64,000 nt of DNA. Origin: Pseudomonas sp. TH43. GTDB lineage: Bacteria; Pseudomonadota; Gammaproteobacteria; Pseudomonadales; Pseudomonadaceae. This document shows, piece by piece, positions 16,276-24,653 of the stretch. Position 1 is the stretch's first letter, and each line of letters opens with the position of its first letter. Location: assembly GCF_016650635.1 (NCBI RefSeq), contig NZ_JAEKFI010000004.1, forward strand, positions 1,374,001 through 1,438,000, read 5' to 3'. The notes under the pieces were generated by a model. The model had not been told where the DNA came from and ran no database searches. It saw only the letters and a list, made by a program, of their open reading frames with translations. A program made the position numbers and the translations under genes.

Positions 16276-16461
16276 ATGTTCAGCACCGGGTTTGGCGACC
16301 TGGACAGCTTAAGGCGCACGACAACCATGATGGCGGCTACATTTACCGCCACATCGTTTCATGGCGGTTGTGCGTGGGAGACCTTCGGGTCTGCCGGGTT
16401 CCTTTTGCTCCGGTTCGCCAACCCGCGTACAACTGCCACCCAATCGTTTGGCGACGATTGA
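16276..16461 (+). CDS. Small ORF overlapping the structured RNA (Icd/Ash-like?)
   Basis: An open frame of up to 61 residues; in-frame ATGs at 16276, 16327 and 16330 make the start uncertain, and 16327 gives 44 residues. The C-terminal part reads FANPRTTATQSFGDD, which vaguely resembles the ANS-x-x-x-TRYR region of phage Ash/Icd-type small proteins as I remember them. In phage P1/P7 the small icd gene overlaps the start of ant and is the target of C4 antisense RNA; the layout here (small ORF, then a Bro-N gene 31 bases later) is similar. It may equally be a by-product of a conserved RNA structure. Low confidence as a protein gene. Confidence 0.3.
   Translation: MFSTGFGDLDSLRRTTTMMAATFTATSFHGGCAWETFGSAGFLLLRFANPRTTATQSFGDD
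16361..16440 (+). ncRNA. Candidate C4-type antisense or structured leader RNA
   Basis: A three-way-junction fold can be drawn by eye. The outer stem pairs 16363-16374 with 16424-16437. Hairpin 1 is AGACC-TTCG-GGTCT (16379-16392). Hairpin 2 pairs GGGTT (16396-16400) with AACCC (16420-16424, sharing one base with the outer stem). A further hairpin GGCGG...CCGCC lies just upstream (16332-16350). C4 RNAs of phages P1/P7 and the CI RNA of P4 are compact structured antisense RNAs placed just before the icd/ant genes, and a Bro-N (antirepressor-type) gene follows here. Family identity is inferred from layout and appearance only. Confidence 0.4.
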
Positions 16462-16492
16462 GGGCAGCCCCTTAAGCAAGAGGAACTGCTCA

Positions 16493-17020
16493 ATGAATCA
16501 AGAAGAGACTTATCTAAGCCCGCACATCTTCACCCGCCACAAACTCCCCCTCCACGCCCTCCTCATCCAGAACCAACCCTGGTTCTGCGCCCGAGACCTG
16601 AGTCGCCTGCTACACATCTACCTCAATGAACGCATGCTGCGAAAACTCGACCCAGACCAATACCAAACCCGCAAAACCCTGATCCACAACCAGATCGAAA
16701 ACACCCTGCTGATCAGCGAATCCGGCATCTACGCCCTCCTCGTCTACCACTACTGCCCCGAATACCGAGCGCTGCGCGAATGGCTCACCCACCAAGTCAT
16801 CCCCACCCTGCGCGACGCCCAACATCCCAGCACAAGCGAACGTCCACACCTGAGCCTGCTCAATTGGCCGAATATGTCGTTGAGTTTGTTGCACTGGAAT
16901 AACCAGCCGTGGATAGGGTTACAAGATGTGCCGCTGATGATGGTGGAACGGGAGCAGACCAAGCGCCCAATGACGGGACCATGGTGGAAAAGAGCTTCGC
17001 GGATGCTGCAATCGCTATAA
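16493..17020 (+). CDS. Bro-N domain protein (phage antirepressor-like)
   Basis: A 175-residue protein with an N-terminal BRO-N domain (about 1-105): the pattern NQPWFCARDLSRLL, then NTLLISESGIYALLVY and REWLTHQVIPTLRD, is the standard Bro-N/antirepressor sequence (usual form: WFxAxDV...ISESGLYxL...F+xWVTxEVLPxIR). The C-terminal half is Pseudomonas-type, with a second weak copy (NNQPWIGLQDVP). Bro-N proteins bind DNA and in temperate phages act as antirepressors; here no other phage gene is present, so it may be a domesticated remnant. GAGGA precedes the ATG. An open frame extends upstream to 16361 through the structured RNA. Terminator follows. Confidence 0.8.
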   Translation: MNQEETYLSPHIFTRHKLPLHALLIQNQPWFCARDLSRLLHIYLNERMLRKLDPDQYQTRKTLIHNQIENTLLISESGIYALLVYHYCPEYRALREWLTHQVIPTLRDAQHPSTSERPHLSLLNWPNMSLSLLHWNNQPWIGLQDVPLMMVEREQTKRPMTGPWWKRASRMLQSL

Positions 17021-17129
17021 GCTCGCAGGCTAGCGATAAGTCAGCCAACAAACGGCGATTTATTGAAGTTGCTATTAGCCAGCGCCTCAGCCAAGCGGCT
17101 CGCTGGCCGGTAAAAGATCCTGAGTGAAA

Positions 17130-17162
17130 AATAAAAAAGGCGTCCATAGGACGCCTTTTTTG
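17130..17162 (+). terminator. Terminator after the Bro-N gene
   Basis: A 7-bp stem GGCGTCC / GGACGCC (17139-17155, loop ATA) flanked by A6 and T6-7 tracts. It lies 119 bases downstream of the Bro-N stop and is close to symmetrical. Confidence 0.9.
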
Positions 17163-17581
17163 TGTTCAGAAGAGTAGTCGCAGCGATTCTTTAGCTCCTG
17201 GCTTTGCAGCCTTGGGTTCAGAATCCGACGAGCTGGCCCGTCGTCACTACTTCAGAGAAACCAGCTTTCTCTGCTGCCAAAAATGCGGGGGAGCTTTGCT
17301 GGTGCCCAGTCCCGACGAATGCGCAGTTGCAGTCCTCGAGCGTGAGGATCCTTCAGTACCGCTCAGGAGTCAAAGCTCATTTACGGTCGAGAGCAGCGTA
17401 AAACCCTCATCCATGCCGACATCAAGTATTGCCTCTCCGCCCCCTCACATCCTGAACTGGCCATCTCCAACGTCCTTCACTAACGCAAGCCCAGTCCTAC
17501 GAGGACCGTCCCCTACGTCTGATTACGTAAGCATCAATGCCTTCGATATCGTCTGCATATTGATCCCGACAGAACAAGACG
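17163..17581. other. Gap of about 420 bases with no supported gene
   Basis: An open frame from 17212 runs into the next gene, but its composition (Ser/Pro/Thr-rich with scattered motifs) is not protein-like apart from a single CQKCGGALL stretch. No repeat, promoter or RNA structure was recognised. It could be the decayed remains of a gene or an unrecognised leader of the acetyltransferase gene. Confidence 0.4.
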
Positions 17582-18118
17582 ATGCGAAGAAAAGGCAAAG
17601 GTACCGAGCTTCGAAATCAGACACTCAAATCTGAATCGCGCAAACTCGCACATCAAACAATGTCCATGGACCCAGGAGCCCTGGCGGCTGGAGTTGATGC
17701 TCTATCACTCAGGATCGATCCGATTACTCCAGTAGCAATCAACGCATTCCACCAGTGGACCGGCCCCGCTGGGTATCCCTGGGACGCTGTTTTGGACTGG
17801 AAGACCAAAGATGCAAAAGGGCTGGACTTGGCGTTCTGGTACGAAGAAGAACTGTGCGGACTGTGCTACGCAACACCGCGAAGAAGCACGATCTGCATGA
17901 AAATCGTCCTTTTGCAGGGACACACCTGCAAGACGAATACCTTGCGGGGCTGGATCGCTCCGCTGGCATTGCTGACAACAGAGTTCTACGCCCGGAAGCT
18001 GGGGTGCACGCAAATCGAAGTACAAGAGCCAGACTCAGGCGCCATCCCTTACTATCAAACGCTGGGATTTTATTTTGATACAACCGGTCGCCTTGTCTTT
18101 CCATTGGACGACCAATAA
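17582..18118 (+). CDS. GNAT-like N-acetyltransferase
   Basis: A 178-residue protein that I read as a GNAT-fold acetyltransferase. It has a basic N-terminus (MRRKGKGTELRNQ), a central strand region (LDLAFWYEEELCGLCYATPRR) and the typical C-terminal motif YYQTLGFYFD preceded by a helix YARKLGCTQIEVQ. The acetyl-CoA loop is not canonical, so the substrate is unknown. Codon use is less GC-rich than in neighbours and it sits in an accessory block with a Bro-N gene, suggesting transfer. A small gene follows 34 bases later and probably shares the transcript. I recall similar pairs in other pseudomonads but not their function. Confidence 0.7.
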   Translation: MRRKGKGTELRNQTLKSESRKLAHQTMSMDPGALAAGVDALSLRIDPITPVAINAFHQWTGPAGYPWDAVLDWKTKDAKGLDLAFWYEEELCGLCYATPRRSTICMKIVLLQGHTCKTNTLRGWIAPLALLTTEFYARKLGCTQIEVQEPDSGAIPYYQTLGFYFDTTGRLVFPLDDQ

Positions 18119-18152
18119 GATCGAATCAAGCATCCCGGCACGTGAGGTGTTT

Positions 18153-18323
18153 ATGAAGCAGAAGAAGCAGAAAACCCAACCGGCACGGGTGTCCAAACCG
18201 GGTACCGAGGCACTCGGATTGCCGGACAGAGTTTCAGCCAGTCAGCGGCATTTTCTGAAAGTGGCCGCGACCTATGGCAAGGAAATGGAGCCCGATGGTT
18301 GGCTCGCCGGTGGTGGAACCTGA
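18153..18323 (+). CDS. Small basic protein of unknown function
   Basis: A 56-residue protein, strongly basic at its N-terminus (MKQKKQKTQPARVSKPG), followed by SASQRHFLKVAATYGKEMEP and a Gly-rich end. GAGGTG 6 bases before the ATG supports the start at 18153; an in-frame ATG at 18075 lies inside the acetyltransferase gene. It shares a transcript with the acetyltransferase gene and ends 14 bases before a terminator. Pairing with an acetyltransferase recalls toxin-antitoxin or modifier-substrate pairs, but this is a guess. Confidence 0.6.
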   Translation: MKQKKQKTQPARVSKPGTEALGLPDRVSASQRHFLKVAATYGKEMEPDGWLAGGGT

Positions 18324-18337
18324 GTACCGCCAAAATA

Positions 18338-18360
18338 ACCGCCTGACAGGCGGTTTTTTT
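18338..18360 (+). terminator. Terminator after the small basic protein gene
   Basis: ACCGCC-TGAC-AGGCGGT hairpin followed by T7. It closes the acetyltransferase/small protein unit and the accessory block before comM. Confidence 0.93.
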
Positions 18361-18494
18361 ATGCCTGAGGATTAGTTCCTCCGGCAACATCCAGTGAAAG
18401 TTCGCCCTTAAAACTGTCCGACCAACGCCCTCTCCCCAGACTACCCTTCAAAAACCCGCAGGAAGCGGCCCCCGATTCAGCTCAAGGAACGACC

Positions 18495-19988
18495 ATGTCC
18501 CTCTCCATCGTCCACAGCCGCGCCCAGATTGGCGTGGATGCTCCCGCTGTCACCGTCGAAGTTCATCTGGCCAACGGTCTGCCGTCGCTGACCATGGTCG
18601 GGCTGCCCGAGGCGGCGGTGAAGGAGAGCAAGGATCGGGTACGCAGCGCGATCATCAATTCCGGGCTGCAGTTTCCGGCGCGGCGGATCACTTTGAATCT
18701 GGCGCCGGCGGATCTGCCCAAGGATGGCGGGAGGTTTGATCTGGCGATTGCTCTGGGGATTCTGTCGGCGAGTGTGCAGGTGCCGTGTCTGACGCTCGAT
18801 GATGTGGAATGTCTGGGTGAGTTGGCGTTGTCCGGCGCGGTACGAGCGGTGCGTGGCGTGTTGCCGGCAGCATTGGCGGCGCGCAAGGCGGGTCGGGCGT
18901 TGGTGGTGCCGCGGGCGAATGCCGAGGAGGCGTGTCTGGCTTCGGGGTTGAAGGTCTTTGCGGTGGATCATTTGTTGGAGGCGGTGGCGCATTTCAATGG
19001 GCATACGCCGGTTGAGCCGTATGTGTCAGACGGGTTGATGCATGCCAGCAAGCCTTATCCCGACTTGAATGAAGTGCAGGGGCAAGTGGCGGCGAAACGG
19101 GCGTTGCTGATTGCTGCTGCGGGCGCGCATAACTTGCTGTTCAGCGGGCCGCCGGGTACCGGTAAAACATTGCTGGCCAGCCGGTTGCCGGGACTGCTGC
19201 CACCTCTGTCCGAATGCGAAGCGCTGGAAGTGGCGGCGATTCAATCCGTCGCCAGCGGCGCGCCGCTGACTCATTGGCCGCAGCGGCCATTCCGCCAACC
19301 GCACCACTCGGCATCCGGGCCGGCACTGGTCGGCGGCAGCTCGAAACCGCAACCCGGCGAGATCACCCTCGCCCACCACGGCGTGCTGTTTCTCGATGAG
19401 TTGCCGGAATTCGATCGCAAGGTGCTGGAAGTGCTTCGTGAGCCTTTGGAGTCTGGCTTCATCGTGATCGCCCGGGCCAAGGATCGCGTGCGTTTTCCCG
19501 CAAGGTTTCAGTTAGTGGCGGCGATGAACCCCTGCCCCTGTGGATATCTTGGCGAGCCAAGCGGCAAGTGCTCCTGCACACCGGATATGGTCCAACGCTA
19601 TCGCAACAAACTGTCAGGCCCGCTACTGGACCGGATCGATTTGCACCTGACGGTGGCGCGGGAGGCGACGGCGTTGAACCCAGCAGTAAAGCCAGGTGAG
19701 GACAGCGCCAGCGCTGCAGCGTTGGTCGCCGAAGCGCGGGAGCGCCAGCAAAAGCGTCAAGGTTGCGCCAATGCGTTTCTTGATCTGCCAGGGTTGAAGC
19801 GGCACTGCAAGTTATCCACAGCCGATGAAACCTGGCTGGAGTCGGCGTGTGAGCGGCTGACTCTGTCGCTGCGCTCGGCCCACCGCTTACTCAAGGTCGC
19901 AAGAACCCTGGCAGACCTTGAGCAACTCGATGCAATCAAGCGTGAGCATCTGGCCGAAGCGCTGCAATACCGGCCGGCGTTGCCTTAA
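18495..19988 (+). CDS. comM: YifB/ComM family Mg chelatase-like AAA ATPase
   Basis: A 497-residue hexameric helicase of the ComM/YifB family, which promotes branch migration during natural transformation in other gamma-proteobacteria. The N-terminal Lon-like domain (about 1-170) starts with SLSIVHSRAQIGVDAPAVTV; the AAA+ domain has Walker A GPPGTGKT, Walker B VLFLDELPEF and the zinc-like cluster CPCGYLGEPSGKCSC; a C-terminal Mg-chelatase domain ends the protein. Length is normal. It has its own start region and its stop overlaps the stop of the convergent next gene by four bases. Confidence 0.95.
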   Translation: MSLSIVHSRAQIGVDAPAVTVEVHLANGLPSLTMVGLPEAAVKESKDRVRSAIINSGLQFPARRITLNLAPADLPKDGGRFDLAIALGILSASVQVPCLTLDDVECLGELALSGAVRAVRGVLPAALAARKAGRALVVPRANAEEACLASGLKVFAVDHLLEAVAHFNGHTPVEPYVSDGLMHASKPYPDLNEVQGQVAAKRALLIAAAGAHNLLFSGPPGTGKTLLASRLPGLLPPLSECEALEVAAIQSVASGAPLTHWPQRPFRQPHHSASGPALVGGSSKPQPGEITLAHHGVLFLDELPEFDRKVLEVLREPLESGFIVIARAKDRVRFPARFQLVAAMNPCPCGYLGEPSGKCSCTPDMVQRYRNKLSGPLLDRIDLHLTVAREATALNPAVKPGEDSASAAALVAEARERQQKRQGCANAFLDLPGLKRHCKLSTADETWLESACERLTLSLRSAHRLLKVARTLADLEQLDAIKREHLAEALQYRPALP

Positions 19989-21199
19989 TGCTCAGTCAGA
20001 TCAACCAGTGGCGTCTGCCGCACTTCGGTGTCGCGCCCGGCCTGAATCTCGGTCACGCGCTTCAACGCGTTATCCACAGCGCCTTTGTCCGCCAGCAGGC
20101 TGTAGCTGATCTGGAACTGTTGGCTGGCCTTTGGCGCAATGGTCGGCACCAGATTCAACGGGCGCTGATAGCGGCGGTTGTAGGAAAAACTGGTGCCCGG
20201 CTCCAGTCCCGTGACATAGCCCTGGCCTTGAGTGTCGGTATTTTTCCACAGGGAAAACACTGGCAACTGCTGGGTATTGAAGCCGACGGAGACACCAAGG
20301 CTACCGGCCTTGTTGTGCAAAACGGTCAGAGTTTCGCCTTTGGCGTCGGCATAGGGCACGACGTTGTAGACGGTTTCGTCGTAGTCCTTGGTCGGCGCGC
20401 GGTAGGTCTGCCAGTCGGGCAGATCGCCCTTGGCCTTGTCGTTAAAAGGCGACACCTGTTTTACCGGAGCCGCAAAACGTGCGCCCTGCTCAAGGAACGG
20501 CGTACTAAAATTGCTGTGGTACAGCGCCTGGTATTCCTTTGGATAATCGCCGTTGTTGGTCAGCGTATCGTTAAGTGCAAAGCGCACGCTGCCAGGTTCG
20601 GTGACCAGTTCAGTAACGACGGAAAAATCGACTTTCTTGAAGGCTTGCTCTTTCAGCTCACCGCGGAGGCTGATGGCATAGGGCGGTTTTTCGTCGATGT
20701 GCAGCGTGACGGTACTGGCCGGAATGTTGGCAGCGCGGCCGTGCAAGGTCAGCAGCTCACCATTGTCGATGCCGGGATGGCCGACCCATTCGTAACCGCA
20801 GCGGGCGACCAGCTCATTGAAGCCTTCCAGCCAACCCAGCCCACCGCGTCCGTTGAGTTCGATGAAGGCCGGGTTGACCACGTCCTTGACCGGCGAATCC
20901 CAACCCATGCGCACGTTGCCGACAGAGGCTTGCAAGACATTCATGCCCCGGGTTGGCACCACCGAGAGTTTCATCGTGCCGTTATCGATATCGACGATGC
21001 TGACACCTTCCTGCCGCCCACCGTGCAAGGTACGCAGGCTCACAGAGAACGGTTTGGCGGTTTTCACCCCAAGCTGCTCACTGGTGATCGTCCAGTTTTG
21101 CGCGGGTTTGTTGGTATCGAGAAGGACGTAATCCCAAGCCATGGCGTGGGAAGCAGCAGAGAATGCGCCGAGGGCGACGGCGAGTTTGAGCGGGGTCAT
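19985..21199 (-). CDS. Exported DUF4432 / aldose 1-epimerase-like protein
   Basis: A 404-residue protein with a cleavable signal peptide (MTPLKLAVALGAFSAASHAM, cleavage near residue 21). The mature part is DUF4432, a galactose mutarotase-like beta sandwich; conserved pieces are VVPTRGMNVLQ, GLGWLEGFNELVARCG and GLEPGTSFSYNRRYQ. Cytoplasmic members are thought to isomerise sugars; export to the periplasm is less usual, so it may act on sugars before uptake. The substrate is unknown. Tail-to-tail with comM with a four-base overlap, so neither has a terminator between them. It begins its own transcript after a REP pair. Confidence 0.85.
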   Translation of the reverse strand: MTPLKLAVALGAFSAASHAMAWDYVLLDTNKPAQNWTITSEQLGVKTAKPFSVSLRTLHGGRQEGVSIVDIDNGTMKLSVVPTRGMNVLQASVGNVRMGWDSPVKDVVNPAFIELNGRGGLGWLEGFNELVARCGYEWVGHPGIDNGELLTLHGRAANIPASTVTLHIDEKPPYAISLRGELKEQAFKKVDFSVVTELVTEPGSVRFALNDTLTNNGDYPKEYQALYHSNFSTPFLEQGARFAAPVKQVSPFNDKAKGDLPDWQTYRAPTKDYDETVYNVVPYADAKGETLTVLHNKAGSLGVSVGFNTQQLPVFSLWKNTDTQGQGYVTGLEPGTSFSYNRRYQRPLNLVPTIAPKASQQFQISYSLLADKGAVDNALKRVTEIQAGRDTEVRQTPLVDLTEH

Positions 21200-21310
21200 G
21201 GCAGCAGCCTTTATTGGAGTTGTGCCATTTTTATAGCGCTGCGGAAACGTTTCAGCAAGTGTATTAGATCGACAGATCGCCTGTTATGCCGAAGATCTTC
21301 AGTGATGCAA

Positions 21311-21399
21311 TCGCGAGCAGGCTCGCTCCCACAGGGAATCCGGGTCTTCAAAAAATCTGTGAATCACACCGAACACTGTGGGAGCGAGCCTGCTCGCGA
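21311..21399. repeat. REP pair (class A)
   Basis: Arms at 21311-21334 and 21376-21399 are perfect inverted copies of the class A core (GTGGGAGCGAGCCTGCTCGC). It lies between the chemoreceptor stop and the start region of the DUF4432 gene. Confidence 0.93.
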
Positions 21400-21418
21400 A
21401 AGCTATTTCAAAGGCGCA

Positions 21419-23395
21419 TCAACGGAAGCGATCAACCTCGGAACGCAAGTCCGCCGCCAATTTCTCAAGCTCCTTGGCGGTCACGGCCAGGTTGGAAACC
21501 ACTTCACGCTGCTCACTGTTGGCCAACGCAATGCTCTGCAAATTACTGCTCAGCAACGTCGCGGTGCTGCTCTGCTCCTGAGTCGCCGTGGTAATCGCAG
21601 CAAACTGCTGCCCCGCCGAGCGGCTCTGCTCATCGATTCGCGCCAGCGCCGACGCAACATTAGCGTTACGCGACAAACCTTCCTGCATCAGCACATTGCC
21701 CTGCTCCATGGTGCTGATCGCGTTGCCGGTCTCCTGCTGGATGCTGTGGATCATGCTGGAAATTTCATCGGTCGCCTGACGAGTACGCGACGCCAGGCTG
21801 CGCACTTCATCCGCCACCACGGCAAAGCCGCGACCTTGCTCACCGGCACGCGCGGCTTCAATCGCAGCGTTAAGCGCGAGCAGGTTGGTCTGTTCGGCAA
21901 TCGAGGTAATCACGCCAACGATGCCGCCGATTTCCTGAGAACGCTGGCCAAGGGTGTTGATCACCGTGGCGGTGCTGTTCAGGGCGCCAGCAATTTGCTC
22001 CAGCGACGACGAAGCTTCTTCCATCGAGCTGCGACCAATTTGTGTTTGCTGCGCATTTTCCTGGGCCAGACGCTGGGTGGCGCCCATGTTGTCGGCAATG
22101 TTCAGCGAGGTGGCGCTGAACTCTTCAACCGCACCGGCCATGCTGGTGATTTCGCCAGACTGCTGCTCCATGCCTTCGTACGCGCCGCCGGACAGGCCAG
22201 ACAAGGCTTGAGCACGGCTGTTGACCTCTTCCGAAGAGCGGCGGATGTGCTCGACCATGGTCGACAACGCTTGGCTCATCTGGTTGAACGCGCGGGACAG
22301 TTGCCCGATCTCGTCATTGCTCGACACGTTCAGGCGCACGCTCAGATCACCGGCGCCCAAGGCTTCGGCCTGACGTACCAGATCGCTCAGCGGCGCGAGT
22401 TTGCTGCGCAGCAGCCACACCACCGAACCCACCGCCAGCAACATCGCCAACAGGCTGCCAATGGCCAGTTGCGTACCGACGCTCCAGGTCACGGCACGAA
22501 TTTCCGACTTCGGCATGCTCGCCACGACCGACCACGGCCCGCCATCGAACGGCACGGCGATGCTGTAGAAGTCCTCCGACTTGTCGCTCCAGAACTCGCC
22601 TTTGCCCGGGGTCTTCACCAGACCATTGATCACCGGTACGGCTTGATCCAGCGCCTGCACGCCCGCTGGCGGAACCAGCCATTTGTTCTGCTCATCCAGC
22701 AACGCCAGCGAACCGCTCTGACCGATGCGGAAACGCTTGAGGTTGTCGAACTGAATGTTCTGCGCGTCGGTGTAATCGAAACCGACGAACAGCACCGCAA
22801 TCACCTTGCCGCTGCCGTCGCGCACTGGCGTGTACTGAGTCATGTAAGAGCGATCAAACAACAAGGCGCGGCCGACATAACCCTGCCCCGCCATCAACTT
22901 CGCGTAAGCCGGGTGCGCGTGATCAAGCAAGGTGCCGATGGCGCGGGTGCCGTCCTGTTTGGTCAGGGAGGTGCTGACCCGCACAAAGTCTTCGCCGCTG
23001 CGCACGAACAGCGTGGCGACGCCCGCCGTCATCTGCTTGAACTCGTCGACTTCCTTGAAGTTGTTGTTCAGCACTTCGCCGCCCAGGTGCAGGCCCGGGG
23101 TTTGCGTACCGGCGACGGTCACCGGCTCATCGGGATGAATGCTCAGACCGGCGCTGAAGCGCTTCTCGAACAACCCGCTCAGGCGCTGGGTGCTTTCACG
23201 CAGCGTGCCGTGGAAAGTGCTCAGTTGGTCGGCCAGCAGACGTGCTTCGCTGGCCAGGTGCTCTTCACGGGTGGCGAGGTTGGCGGTATCCAGCGAACGC
23301 AAGGCGAACACCGTACTGCCGCTGATGACAATCGCCAGTATCACGGCGAGCGCGAGGCCCAGCTGCGAGGCGATCCGAGCGCGAGGTTGAGACAT
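21419..23395 (-). CDS. Methyl-accepting chemotaxis protein with Cache 3/Cache 2 sensor
   Basis: A 658-residue transmembrane chemoreceptor. A first membrane helix (about residues 10-30) is followed by a large periplasmic sensor of the Cache 3/Cache 2 fusion type (about 35-320, with GEDFVRVSTSL and GRALLFDRSYMTQYTPV), a second membrane helix (about 335-360), a HAMP linker (LAPLSDLVRQAEALGAGDLS) and the cytoplasmic hairpin with the highly conserved tip EQTNLLALNAAIEAARAGEQ. ATG at 23395 has AGGAG 6 bases upstream; the frame is open to 23494 without family likeness. No C-terminal CheR-tethering pentapeptide is present. The ligand is unknown. Confidence 0.93.
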   Translation of the reverse strand: MSQPRARIASQLGLALAVILAIVISGSTVFALRSLDTANLATREEHLASEARLLADQLSTFHGTLRESTQRLSGLFEKRFSAGLSIHPDEPVTVAGTQTPGLHLGGEVLNNNFKEVDEFKQMTAGVATLFVRSGEDFVRVSTSLTKQDGTRAIGTLLDHAHPAYAKLMAGQGYVGRALLFDRSYMTQYTPVRDGSGKVIAVLFVGFDYTDAQNIQFDNLKRFRIGQSGSLALLDEQNKWLVPPAGVQALDQAVPVINGLVKTPGKGEFWSDKSEDFYSIAVPFDGGPWSVVASMPKSEIRAVTWSVGTQLAIGSLLAMLLAVGSVVWLLRSKLAPLSDLVRQAEALGAGDLSVRLNVSSNDEIGQLSRAFNQMSQALSTMVEHIRRSSEEVNSRAQALSGLSGGAYEGMEQQSGEITSMAGAVEEFSATSLNIADNMGATQRLAQENAQQTQIGRSSMEEASSSLEQIAGALNSTATVINTLGQRSQEIGGIVGVITSIAEQTNLLALNAAIEAARAGEQGRGFAVVADEVRSLASRTRQATDEISSMIHSIQQETGNAISTMEQGNVLMQEGLSRNANVASALARIDEQSRSAGQQFAAITTATQEQSSTATLLSSNLQSIALANSEQREVVSNLAVTAKELEKLAADLRSEVDRFR

Positions 23396-23579
23396 GGACA
23401 GCTCCTGGCCGAACTTTTCGATCCTCCTTGATCGCAGCTCGGATAATTTTCTAATAGTGGGGGTGGCTCGTGGATACCGGCACGACGGTTCCACTTGCTC
23501 GTAGTCGGCGGAAAACCCGAATACTTGAGCACTCAGCAGGGTTATGGCAGAAGGCCGGCATTGTGGCGGCTCGAACGTT

Positions 23580-24500
23580 TCAGCTCAAGCGTTTGACTGC
23601 CGGCAGCTCCATGGCGCGGACTTCGCCCTGGAGAAAGTCGCTAAGGCGGCGCAAACGTTCACCTCCCGGACGGGTTTTTGGCCACACCAGGTAATAATTC
23701 AATCCACTGGCGACCGCCGTCGGCCACGGCAGGCTCAATCTTCCTTGAGCGACATCTTCGGCCACCATCAGCAGATCACCCATCGACACGCCGTAACCGC
23801 GAGCTGCCGCGATCATCCCCAATTCCAACGTATCGAACACCTGACCGCCCTTGAGCGAGACCTGATCGGACAACCCCATGTGCTCCAGCCAACTGCGCCA
23901 ATCGCGGCGATCCGGGGTCGGGTGCAACAATTCGGCGCTGGCCAGTCGCGCAACATCCCACGGTTGATCATTCAGCAGGTTCGGCGCGCCCACCGGGATC
24001 AGCTCTTCGGGAAAAAGCAGGCTGGCCTCCCAGTCCGGCGGAAAATGGCCGTCACTCAACAGCACGGCACAATCGAAAGGCTCATCGTTGAAGTCCACCG
24101 AATCCACGTCCATCCAGGCACTGGTCAGTTGTACTTCGTTGCCCGGCTGCAAATGACGGAAGCGACTAAGGCGCGCCAGCAGCCAGCGCATGGTCAGGGT
24201 TGACGGGGCTTTCATGCGCAGGATGTCGTCTTCAGCACGCAAAGTGTTGCAAGCGCGTTCAAGGGCGGTGAAGCCTTCGCGGATACCGGGCAGCAGCAGG
24301 CGCGCCGCTTCGGTCAGTTGCAAGTTGCGTCCACTGCGATGAAACAGCCGACAGGCAAAGTGATCCTCAAGCGTACGAATGTGCCGACTGACTGCACTCT
24401 GGGTGATCGACAGTTCTTCGGCGGCACGGGTGAAAGAGCTGTGCCGCGCCGCGGCTTCAAATGCGCGCAGGGCATACAACGGAGGAAGTCGACGGGACAT
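23580..24500 (-). CDS. LysR-family transcriptional regulator
   Basis: A 306-residue LysR-type regulator. The winged helix-turn-helix is at residues 1-62 (LYALRAFEAAARHSSFTRAA then ELSITQSAVSRHIRTLE), followed by the periplasmic-binding-protein-like effector domain. The GcvA-like opening (MSRRLPPLYALRAFEAAAR) suggests control of amino-acid genes, by analogy only. ATG at 24500 follows AGGAG by 8 bases; the open frame to 24668 is not family-like. It is divergent from the MATE exporter (153-base gap), so the exporter is a likely target. Confidence 0.92.
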   Translation of the reverse strand: MSRRLPPLYALRAFEAAARHSSFTRAAEELSITQSAVSRHIRTLEDHFACRLFHRSGRNLQLTEAARLLLPGIREGFTALERACNTLRAEDDILRMKAPSTLTMRWLLARLSRFRHLQPGNEVQLTSAWMDVDSVDFNDEPFDCAVLLSDGHFPPDWEASLLFPEELIPVGAPNLLNDQPWDVARLASAELLHPTPDRRDWRSWLEHMGLSDQVSLKGGQVFDTLELGMIAAARGYGVSMGDLLMVAEDVAQGRLSLPWPTAVASGLNYYLVWPKTRPGGERLRRLSDFLQGEVRAMELPAVKRLS

Positions 24501-24653
24501 GCAAAAAGCTCCTGTAGCGGGATGCGGCCAACTTAGCAGAATCAGTTCAGGATGAGTTTTAATCATGCCACCCATCCTTTTTATCCCTTTGTGCAAAGCC
24601 TTCCAAGCGCCGAGAATCGACGGTCTCCTGTTCCCTCTGAAAATTGAGTGGTG

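Noticed and set aside
16909..17127. A 72-codon frame at the end of the Bro-N gene, considered as a frameshifted C-terminus
   Set aside because: The Bro-N frame ends with the C-terminal pattern I remember for Pseudomonas homologues, so no frameshift is needed.
17212..17634. A 140-codon frame before the acetyltransferase gene
   Set aside because: Low-complexity Ser/Pro/Thr sequence overlapping the next gene, no Shine-Dalgarno and only one CxxC motif. Left as an unexplained gap.
19988..23431. A 1147-codon plus-strand frame across the DUF4432 and chemoreceptor genes
   Set aside because: It lies opposite two well-supported genes in high-GC DNA, has Arg/His/Gln-rich shadow composition and no domain.
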